Positions 57,603-64,000 of a stretch of 64,000 nucleotides of DNA are shown one piece after another; position 1 is the first letter of the stretch; each line of letters starts with the position of its first letter. Source of the stretch: Actinokineospora baliensis (GTDB lineage: Bacteria; Actinomycetota; Actinomycetes; Mycobacteriales; Pseudonocardiaceae); the NCBI RefSeq assembly GCF_016907695.1, contig NZ_JAFBCK010000001.1, positions 930,001-994,000 of the forward strand, read 5' to 3'. The notes under the pieces are model-generated. The model was not told the origin of the DNA. It made no database searches and saw only the letters and a list, made by a program, of their open reading frames with translations. The position numbers were made by a program, and so were the translations under genes.

Positions 57603-57620
57603 TTGTGGTGTGCACGACAA
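57603..57620 (+). promoter_or_regulatory. Repeated 18-bp phage site #11
   Basis: TTGTGGTGTGCACGACAA, perfect consensus, 14 bp upstream of the hypothetical gene start; the right-most copy. Confidence 0.8.
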
Positions 57621-58138
57621 CTCCCAGCGCGAACGCTGGAACCCGGTCCGGACGGGGAGCACTCCGCGGGAGAGGAGGACCACGGGCTCAACCCGCCCGG
57701 ACCGGGCAGCTTCGGGGTGCCCTACAGGGCGTTTACAGGGTCTTTCGGCTCCCGTTCGAAGGGCGGCAGCAGAAGGGGGCGGCGGTATCACCGCACGTCA
57801 GCGGCTACATACGCGCGAGTCGATCAAGGAAAAACGGCGCCGCACTCAGGAGGTGTACAGAAAGAGACCGGGGTGCTCCTGCGGGTCTACCCGGCCGAAC
57901 TTTCCGACCGCCCTCCCTGGTACCACCTGGTGCACGATCGGGTGCATTCCCTCTCGATCACTCCACCCGCAAGCGCGCCACGGATAGGGTCGTGCGCGGT
58001 TGCGCCGGACAGCCAGGGACAGAGGCATCCCCGGCCGCAGATGCGGATTCGTTGAAGCCCTGCATAGGGTTTTTGCTTTCTCTCCGCGCGGTCGGACACG
58101 CCTCGACGTCCCAAGCGCAAGCATCCGGCACCCACCCC
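57621..58138. other. Gap upstream of terminase-region genes
   Basis: About 518 bp without a supported gene. A plus-strand frame (57870-58055, opening MLLRVYPAELSDRPPWYHLV) has reasonable codon use but no ribosome-binding site. The late promoter and possibly a cos/pac element may lie here or in 58475-58856. Confidence 0.4.
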
Positions 58139-58474
58139 TCAACAGCCCGACGCGAGGACGCGCACCGCGTTCTCCTCGGCCGTCTTCACCGCGTGGCAGG
58201 GCCGACACAGCGCCCGCACGTTGTCGGGCACGTCCAGGCCCCCGTCACGCAGCGGCACGACGTGGTCGACGTCCACGGCAGCAGCTCCGCGCCAACGACC
58301 ACAGAGCGCACACGCAGCACCCCCTGCCCGGTCCACCCACCGCCGCAGTGCACGGTGCGCACCGTCGCCAGCGCGGCGCCGGTAGTCCCCTCCACAGCGC
58401 GAGCACCGAGCAAGGCCGGGCTGGTCAACCACGCGGGGACAGGTCATGCACGCACGCGGCACCGACACCTCCAC
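58139..58474 (-). CDS. HNH endonuclease next to terminase
   Basis: About 111 aa from GTG. CMTCPRV and CSRCGG give one zinc pair. The HNH core reads AACALCGRWRGAAAVDVDHV, then VPLRDGGLDVPDNVRALCRP and CHAVK. HNH proteins of this size beside terminase often cooperate with it in cos cleavage. A second in-frame GTG at 58462 is nearer to GGAGG. Confidence 0.85.
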   Translation of the reverse strand: MEVSVPRACMTCPRVVDQPGLARCSRCGGDYRRRAGDGAHRALRRWVDRAGGAACALCGRWRGAAAVDVDHVVPLRDGGLDVPDNVRALCRPCHAVKTAEENAVRVLASGC

Positions 58475-58489
58475 CGCTCACACCGCCTC

Positions 58490-58579
58490 CACCTAGTGCA
58501 GTGGCAAGAGGAGGACATCCCGCCCGAGGGACGAGTCTGCGAGCCCACTCACCTCATGCAGTGGCAAGAGGAGGACATA
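58490..58579. repeat. Exact-period direct repeat (60 bp) with a ~31-bp conserved core
   Basis: CACCT-nn-TGCAGTGGCAAGAGGAGGACAT at 58490-58520 and 58550-58580, 3 mismatches in 31, exactly 60 bp apart. A plus-strand frame 58496-58702 (68 aa) repeats QWQEEDIP twice, so the repeat keeps phase; it lacks a ribosome-binding site. Alternatively a cos/pac-type binding repeat, since it lies beside HNH and terminase genes. Confidence 0.6.
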
Positions 58580-58790
58580 CCCGGGAACCAGACGCCCGAG
58601 CAGAGCACCCGCAGGGTTCCGTCACCCGCACCGTGCCACGCGTTCACCCAGGTCAAGGCGCGGCTAGGGCGGCCTGCGGCACAACCTCGGGTGACGGACT
58701 AGAGCAGATCAGCCTTTCTCTATAGAGCCAAGCCAAAGAAGCTAAAGAAGTATCCGGAATCTCGACCGCTACGCCAACCCACGCACGCCA

Positions 58791-58847
58791 GAGGGCGCCC
58801 GCCCCGCGCCCACCTGCGTGAGCTGAGCTGCGGAAACGGGCGCCCTC
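58791..58847 (-). terminator. Hairpin after the integrase gene
   Basis: 11-bp arms GAGGGCGCCCG/CGGGCGCCCTC with a 35-base loop just after the integrase stop. 58580-58790 shows nothing else recognised. Confidence 0.6.
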
Positions 58848-58856
58848 AAGATCTAC

Positions 58857-60584
58857 TCAAACCGGTGTCGGAACACCTTGGCGATCATCCGACCAGGTCA
58901 GGGGTACATACTGCGCATCCGGCATGTCCTCGGGGCGAGGCTCTCCCACGTACCACGGCACGAGCCGGTCGACCGTGGGCCTTGCTCCCTTGGTCGGGGA
59001 CTTGTGGACCCAGATCTTGGTGACGGAGAGGTCCAGGAAGGACCGGCGCTCCGCCAAGCCCCAGGTTGCCCACGCGTCCAGCAGCAAGGGCAGGTGATCA
59101 ATGAAGCCGACGTTTAGACGTTCAGACTCCGCGATCGCGCTCAACTCCGCTTCGTACCTGTCCAGCTTTGTTTGCGCTCGCCCATACTGGTTGTCGAATC
59201 TGCGCTCGCCACGAGCACCGGAGAACATGGTGCCTCTCAGCTTCTCCTCTTCCAGTCGCTCTAAGAAAGTCTCTTCCTCGGCAATGAGCTTGCGCAGACT
59301 CGCGCGCCGCATACCCCGGTCCGGATCTTGCTGCTCCAACCAGCGCGCACCGATCGAGACGACAGTAGGATCATTGGGCTCCAGCGCCGTGATACGCCCT
59401 AGAACCATGTCGGTCACCAACGCGTCAGCGCGAACGCCGTCAATGGTGACTCCCACGCATCGCCCGCCGCGCCTGCGCCGATCACACTGATACCGGGCGA
59501 TCATCTTGATATCTCCCGAGGCCATCTTTTTCTTGACCTCATCCCAGATCATCCGACTGCCGCAGCCTGCACAGAACAGCTTGTCCATGAGCAGTGAGCG
59601 CACGGGACGCGAGGTGATCGTCGATAGATTCATCGCCGTTAGGGGGCTCCGGTCAACTTCGCGATACTTGCGAGCAAACCTTGCTTTCATGATCGCGTAG
59701 TCCTCGTCCGAGAGCAGTCTCTCACCGACGATAACCACTTCTCCGGTCACAGAGTGCCGGTAGGACTCACCCTTGTGCGGCAGATGGCCCACCATCAACG
59801 GTGTACTAACCACTTGAGCGATGCTCGGCCCTTGCCACGAGTTGCGAGAGGGCATCGGCTTGGCTGCCAACTTGGCCGCACGAAGCGGCTCTTGCTTGGC
59901 TTCGAGCTGGGCGATTCGTTGTTTGCGGGACGCCCAACTCGGGCAATCCCAGTCGCGCCTGTTGGCATAGAAGGCAACTTCCTCGCGAGACACCCCCAGT
60001 TTGAGCATCCGAACGAAGACCCGAACCCGGAAGCTTTCGACCGGGTGGAGCACTAGGTGCCGTTCAGGAGTAACCAGGAAGCCGTATGGCCGTTTCGCCA
60101 TCCACCTTCCCTCGTCTCGCTCCTCAACACGACCGTCAAGCGTTCGCGTCGAGGTGTTCTCACTTTCCTTGCGCGCCTGGTATGCGGCGATCGCGAGTTG
60201 AAGCTCCCAACCCTCTTGAATCGAGTCGATGCCGTCCGCTATGGAGATGAATCGTCGCCCGTACTTGTTGACGATCGTGATGATCTCGCCAGCCGAGGGG
60301 ATTCCCTGCCGTGTCGCGCGGTCGACCTTGTAAACGATCAGACAGTTGATAAACCCCGACCGGAGATCTCTTAGCGCTCGTTCCCAGTCCGGGCGCACGA
60401 CACGCGGGTTGTACGCAGACTTGTCCTCGTCGCAGTAGACGTGACGGACATGGGCGTTGAGCAGGTCGGCCCGCGCCCGACCAGCCTTCTCTTGTCGAGG
60501 GATGGACGTCGATGTGTCAGTCAGATCCGAGATTCGCAGATACAAGCCCGCGAGTAAGTCAACATCAACAATGGTGCTCTGCAC
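58857..60584 (-). CDS. int: Large serine integrase
   Basis: 575 aa from GTG, with AAGGGAAGG upstream. The N-terminal resolvase domain contains GLYLRISDLTDTSTSIPRQ; the catalytic Ser is probably residue 19, and VYKVDRATRQG follows. The recombinase domain is YGFLVTPERHLVLHPVESFR. The zinc ribbon has LFCAGCGSRM...YQCDRRRRGGRC, then a coiled-coil motif near the C-terminus. Such integrases join attP and attB without accessory factors and excise only with an RDF. Located next to attR, as expected. Confidence 0.97.
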   Translation of the reverse strand: MQSTIVDVDLLAGLYLRISDLTDTSTSIPRQEKAGRARADLLNAHVRHVYCDEDKSAYNPRVVRPDWERALRDLRSGFINCLIVYKVDRATRQGIPSAGEIITIVNKYGRRFISIADGIDSIQEGWELQLAIAAYQARKESENTSTRTLDGRVEERDEGRWMAKRPYGFLVTPERHLVLHPVESFRVRVFVRMLKLGVSREEVAFYANRRDWDCPSWASRKQRIAQLEAKQEPLRAAKLAAKPMPSRNSWQGPSIAQVVSTPLMVGHLPHKGESYRHSVTGEVVIVGERLLSDEDYAIMKARFARKYREVDRSPLTAMNLSTITSRPVRSLLMDKLFCAGCGSRMIWDEVKKKMASGDIKMIARYQCDRRRRGGRCVGVTIDGVRADALVTDMVLGRITALEPNDPTVVSIGARWLEQQDPDRGMRRASLRKLIAEEETFLERLEEEKLRGTMFSGARGERRFDNQYGRAQTKLDRYEAELSAIAESERLNVGFIDHLPLLLDAWATWGLAERRSFLDLSVTKIWVHKSPTKGARPTVDRLVPWYVGEPRPEDMPDAQYVPLTWSDDRQGVPTPV

Positions 60585-60966
60585 TTGACGCCTTCCCTTA
60601 CCAACGATTGGAGTGTACGCAACAACCGCCGATAGGGGCTGCTTTTTGTGAGGCTCGCATCATTAGTCTTATGGGCGTCCGCATTGAGAAATCCGAGGAA
60701 ACGATCACTGCCTTGACCGCTACTGGCCCGCGTTCTTTATCGCCAACCATGCAACCGGCCCCTGAGAAGGACAGGGTCAACAAGACCGCCACACAGGGGC
60801 CTAGACCAACCGACCCAACATCAACATGCACACCGCGCATCCGGCACCCTCCCCCCGCAACCAGCCGCAGAGGAGCGCAAGTACGCGTCCGCCTAGCCCG
60901 CCACGAGGTCTTCTAGCCCTCCTAGCCGCTCTGACCTGCGGAATTGCCGGTAGTGGACACAGGAGG
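60585..60966. other. Right-end non-coding region with attP arm
   Basis: About 380 bp with no supported gene. A -10-like TACACT reading to the integrase lies near 60612-60617 on the minus strand. TGGACA at 60954-60959 mirrors TGTCCA at 21121-21126 across the reconstructed attP, centred near the crossover. Confidence 0.5.
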
Positions 60967-60974
60967 TTCGTGAC
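60967..60974. other. attR core
   Basis: TTCGTGAC at the boundary where the metallophosphoesterase reading resumes (FVTGNHEYY). One mismatch to the attL core TTCGTCAC. Confidence 0.8.
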
Positions 60975-61437
60975 CGGCAACCACGAGTACTACTCCGGTT
61001 ACCAGCCCTGGGTGACCGAACTGGAGCGGCTCGGCCTGCACTACCTGCACAACGAGAACACCAGGATCGCGCACGGCTCGGACACGTTCACCCTGGCGGG
61101 CGTCACCGACATCGCGGGCAAGGCCTTCGACGACGGACCGGACATGGAACGCGCGCTCTCCGGTCGTGTTGGCCCGACGGTTCTGCTTGCCCACCAACCG
61201 GTCCAGGCCGAGAAGGCCGCCACCCTCGGCGTGGACCTCCAGCTCTCCGGCCACACCCACGGCGGCCAGCTCTGGCCGTTCCACTACATGGTCCGCGCCG
61301 CCCAGCCCGCCGTCTCCGGACTGTCCAAGGTGGACAATACCTGGCTCTACGTCACCAACGGCGCCGGCACGTGGGGGCCGCCGGTGCGGGTGGGCGCCGC
61401 GCCCGACATCTCCGTGGTGGAACTGACCACCGGCTAG
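60972..61437 (+). pseudogene. Metallophosphoesterase, 3' part
   Basis: Continues the host gene cut at 21103: TGNHEYYSGYQPWVTELERL, then the second half of the metal site with LSGHTHGGQLWPF. Ends VVELTTG at 61437. Has no start of its own; expression is lost in the lysogen until the prophage excises. Confidence 0.93.
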
Positions 61438-61595
61438 TGGCTCGACCCAGAGGGTTGGTGGGGTATCGGCCTGTCCACGGCGTTCCTGGCAAGGCGCCGG
61501 AACGGCCTCGTACTGGGCGTACTCGGTCGTTTCGGCAACGCAGCCAGGGACGTCGTGGGCAGGTCGAGATCCCGTCAACCTTCTGGGTCGGGCCA

Positions 61596-62645
61596 CTAAC
61601 CCCGGCAGTCGGTCGGCGGGGTTTTACCTGCCTTGAGCACGATCGAGCTCAGCTTGGCGTCCGTGCCGTCCTTGGCCGGGATGACGATGGTCGCCTTCTG
61701 CGTCCAGGACTGGCCGCCGATGTCCAACGTCCAGGTGCCGGTGACCTTCTTGACCAGGGCGGCGCGGGTGACCCAGCCGTACTCGCCCGGCTTGAGGGTG
61801 ATCGTGACCGTGTCGGTGACCGCCTCCGAGCCGATCCAGCTGTGCGAGTAGTTGGCCTGGACCTGGGTGGTCACCTGGGCCTTGATGCCGAGGTCGACCC
61901 CGACCTGGACCGAGACGGTGACGCTGCCGCCGACGGTGTTCTGCCAGCCGACGGTCTGGTTCCAGGCGCGGGCGTAGGTGGCGTTGTTCGGGGTGCCGTT
62001 CTTGACCAGCTGGCTGACGCACTCGGCCGGGGCGAGGTAGGCCGGGTACTTGGTCTTGTCCTCCTTCCAGCCGCAGCTCTGCGGGTTCTTGTCGCACAGG
62101 GCCATGGCGTACTTGATCGCCAATGTCTTCGTCCCCGGCAGGGAGCTGTTGACGCCGAGCTTGAACGACTGCCGCGCGTTGCCCGCCTCGCAGTCGTCGA
62201 CGTAGACGTACCCGTCGCCGTCGAGGGTCCAGCAGTAGCCGGTGTCCTCCTGCTTGAGGTAGAAGCTGGAGAAGTCGCCTGCGAAGGGCACCAGGTGCCA
62301 GCGCTGGCTGGACTGGCCGACGCACTCCCACTGGTCGAGGTAGCTGTTGGTGCGCCACACGTCCACGCAGTTGCCGCTGGCCAGGTTGCGGATCCGGAAG
62401 GTGAAGTCCGGGTTCTGCTCCAGCTTCCAGAACGCGCGGTCGCCGAGCGCGGAGGAGAACTGCAGGTACGCGTGCGGGTCGCCGGGGTCCTCGATGTCGA
62501 GTGCGCCGGGGAAGGCCGCGCTGGTGATCTGCAGGCAGTTGACCGAACCGGGGGACGCGCACCCCGCCGGGAGCGCCTGCGCGGCGCTGACCGACGTGGC
62601 CGCCGCTACCAGGGAAAGCACCGCTGTGATCGCCAGCTTCCGCAT
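61596..62645 (-). CDS. Secreted beta-trefoil lectin with possible beta-pore-forming domain
   Basis: 349 aa. Signal peptide MRKLAITAVLSLVAAATSVS, cleavage near AQA. Residues ~35-170 form a ricin-B-type trefoil (FRIRNLASGNCVDVWRTNS, QSSQRWHLVPF, with QxW). The C-terminal ~170 residues are long Ser/Thr/Gln-rich strands (NQTVGWQNTVGGSVTVSVQV, TTQVQANYSHSWIGSEAVTD) as in aerolysin/ETX-like proteins. Might bind glycans and insert in membranes. The pore part is pattern-based only. Confidence 0.75.
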   Translation of the reverse strand: MRKLAITAVLSLVAAATSVSAAQALPAGCASPGSVNCLQITSAAFPGALDIEDPGDPHAYLQFSSALGDRAFWKLEQNPDFTFRIRNLASGNCVDVWRTNSYLDQWECVGQSSQRWHLVPFAGDFSSFYLKQEDTGYCWTLDGDGYVYVDDCEAGNARQSFKLGVNSSLPGTKTLAIKYAMALCDKNPQSCGWKEDKTKYPAYLAPAECVSQLVKNGTPNNATYARAWNQTVGWQNTVGGSVTVSVQVGVDLGIKAQVTTQVQANYSHSWIGSEAVTDTVTITLKPGEYGWVTRAALVKKVTGTWTLDIGGQSWTQKATIVIPAKDGTDAKLSSIVLKAGKTPPTDCRG

Positions 62646-62773
62646 TACCGCCCGCTCTCGGTCGTCCGATGTGGAGACTCCCGATCCTCGAACGGGCGGC
62701 GGTGCGGCGACAATCCCCGGGACGGGTCGCTAAACCACCTCTTCTAGCGACACGCCCCGCCTTGCCGGGTGAA

Positions 62774-64000
62774 TCAGGTGAGGGTTCGCGGCCGGATCGC
62801 GTTTGCCTTGTCCACCAAGGCATGCCGCTGCTCCGGCGAACTCGCCAGCCGCGCCAGGGCCCGGTAGCAGCGCTCCAGGCCGAACCGCAGCTCCCGTTCG
62901 GACAGTTCGCAGCCCAGGACCGTGCGCTGCGCGTTGGACGGGCTCGCCCCCGGCTTGCCCGCCTTCACCCAGCCGTACGCGGCCTCCAGGACCTCGGCGG
63001 AGAGCCGGGTGCGGCGCTCGGCGTCGAGCGCCAACCGCTCCAACCGCTTGGCCGCGTCGTGCAACTCGTGCTCGACCACGCGCTCCACCTCGTGGCCGCG
63101 CGCCTTCACCTTGATCGCGGCGACCTGGGCGGCGACGTGGTGGCTGGAGGTGTCCGGGACGGCTTCGAGCACCTCGATCGCCCCGGCCCGGCCGCCCTGC
63201 GCCAGGTACACCCTGGCCAGGCCGAACGCGGCGCTCACGAAGGAGTGGTCGGTGCGCCACACCAGCTCGTAGAACCGCGACGCACCGAAGTTGTCGCCCG
63301 CCAGTTCCGCGCTGACCGCCAGGGCCAACTTCGGCGCGATCTCGCCGGGCACCGCGTCGTACACCCGGCTGAACGCCTCGCGCGCCGCCTTCGGGGCGTT
63401 GTTGGCCAGAGCCAGCAGGCCATGGAACCAGTCCGGCCGCCAGTCGGCGGGATTGGTCGACATGCGCCGCGCGGTGTCGAGCTCGGCGGCCGCCGCGCGC
63501 AGATCGCCCTGGTCGAGGCGGGCCTTCACCATGCGCAGGCGGACCTCGATGGAATCGCGCGGGGCGCTGGCGAGCGCGGCGACCAGCTCGGCGGGCTCGG
63601 TCGCGGTGATGCTCGCCAACGCGGCGGCAGCGGGGTCGTCGGTGTCGACCAGCGGCAACGGCAGCACAGTGGCCACCTCGACCGGGTCCGGCACCGGCAG
63701 CGCGTCCGACGCGCCGAAGGTCCTGGTCTCCAGACCGAACACAGTGGACAGTCCAGGCCGCGGTTTCCCGCTGCCCAGCGCCATGACCTCGCGCAGCACC
63801 CCGGTCAACTGGTCGGCCATCTCCTCGGCGGAGGTGAACCGGCGGGCCGGGTCGGTGTGGGTGGCCCGCCGCAGGACCCGGTAGTAGCTGCCGAACAGCT
63901 TGAACAGCGGCTCGACGTCCGGGCCGGGCAGGGTGTGCTTGTAGCGGGTGGTGTAGCCGGCGAACTCGATGGACAGCACGGCCAACGTGCGGCCGACGGT
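62774..64000 (-). CDS. pknG: PknG-like serine/threonine kinase, C-terminal part
   Basis: Frame open to the window end (TVGRTLAVLSIEFAGYTTRY). The last kinase residues LLRRATHTDPARRFTSAEEM are followed by QLTGVLREVMALGSGKPRPG and TPR helices to the stop, matching PknG. PknG is a soluble kinase that controls glutamate and TCA metabolism through a GarA-type protein. The catalytic kinase lobe and N-terminal rubredoxin-like domain lie outside the window. Confidence 0.92.
   Translation of the reverse strand, partial: TVGRTLAVLSIEFAGYTTRYKHTLPGPDVEPLFKLFGSYYRVLRRATHTDPARRFTSAEEMADQLTGVLREVMALGSGKPRPGLSTVFGLETRTFGASDALPVPDPVEVATVLPLPLVDTDDPAAAALASITATEPAELVAALASAPRDSIEVRLRMVKARLDQGDLRAAAAELDTARRMSTNPADWRPDWFHGLLALANNAPKAAREAFSRVYDAVPGEIAPKLALAVSAELAGDNFGASRFYELVWRTDHSFVSAAFGLARVYLAQGGRAGAIEVLEAVPDTSSHHVAAQVAAIKVKARGHEVERVVEHELHDAAKRLERLALDAERRTRLSAEVLEAAYGWVKAGKPGASPSNAQRTVLGCELSERELRFGLERCYRALARLASSPEQRHALVDKANAIRPRTLT

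Larger units (their letters stand above)
21104..60971. mobile_element. Integrated siphovirus prophage (about 39.9 kb)
   Basis: The ends are defined by the split host gene and attL/attR. It carries a large serine integrase, HK97-type head genes, long-tail (siphovirus) genes including a tape measure, replication and lysis genes, and an RDF-like gene. All essential modules appear intact, so it may be inducible. Lytic genes are on the minus strand; the left 4.3 kb carries plus-strand regulator and cargo genes. Confidence 0.95.

Noticed and set aside
57380..58702. 440-codon plus-strand frame covering terminase-side genes
   Set aside because: Runs through several unrelated segments and antisense of HNH; only its last 68 codons are even worth a mention.

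Overview
The window is high-GC actinobacterial chromosome carrying one complete-looking integrated siphovirus. Frequent GTG starts, ATGA/GTGA overlaps, type VII-secretion-type WXG/EspC-like proteins, a PknG kinase and a CsoR/CopZ/CopA set all fit an actinomycete, most likely Pseudonocardiaceae-like; the genus is inference.

Left chromosomal flank (1-21.1 kb). A minus-strand polysaccharide operon comes first: sugar oxidoreductase, epimerase, PLP aminotransferase and a GT2 glycosyltransferase that runs off the window, with a polyprenyl-phosphate sugar transferase just upstream. Next are a HicB/HicA-type pair, a tRNA-Glu/Asp/Phe cluster, a copper-resistance operon behind a perfect CsoR-type operator, a cold-shock protein, a lipoprotein L,D-transpeptidase, an AraC regulator and a repeat-rich intergenic stretch. 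An orphan five-gene WXG/ESX-associated operon, an MHS-type transporter and a hotdog thioesterase follow.

Prophage (about 21.1-60.97 kb). It splits a membrane metallophosphoesterase gene. The 5' part lies at 20442-21103 and the 3' part at 60972-61437; joined, they give an uninterrupted 376-codon frame. Just inside the right end is a large serine integrase, and a protein resembling the phiC31 gp3 recombination directionality factor sits in the replication block. A plus-strand accessory block at the left end holds an XRE/TPR regulator, a translationally coupled operon of four unknown small genes behind palindromes, and a nuclease-toxin/immunity-like pair. The rest is a long minus-strand lytic programme. 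Read in transcription order from the right: HNH, small terminase, beta-helix protein, large terminase, portal, fused protease-capsid, connectors, tail tube, frameshifting tail chaperones, tape measure, tail and fibre genes, lysis genes, nucleotide kinase, nuclease, RDF-like gene, C5 methylase, primase-helicase, DNA polymerase, endonucleases and a sigma-like factor. Three isolated plus-strand AT-richer genes interrupt this block as morons.

The strongest hidden signal is an 18-bp motif, TTGTGGTGTGCACNNCAA. It occurs nine times nearly perfectly, plus two weaker copies, from 25.7 to 57.6 kb. It is confined to the lytic part of the prophage, nearly all copies share one orientation, and many lie in gene junctions. 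It behaves like the dispersed operator or stoperator sites of other actinophages.

Right flank (61.4-64 kb): a secreted beta-trefoil lectin with a possible beta-pore-forming domain, and the C-terminal part of a PknG-like kinase.
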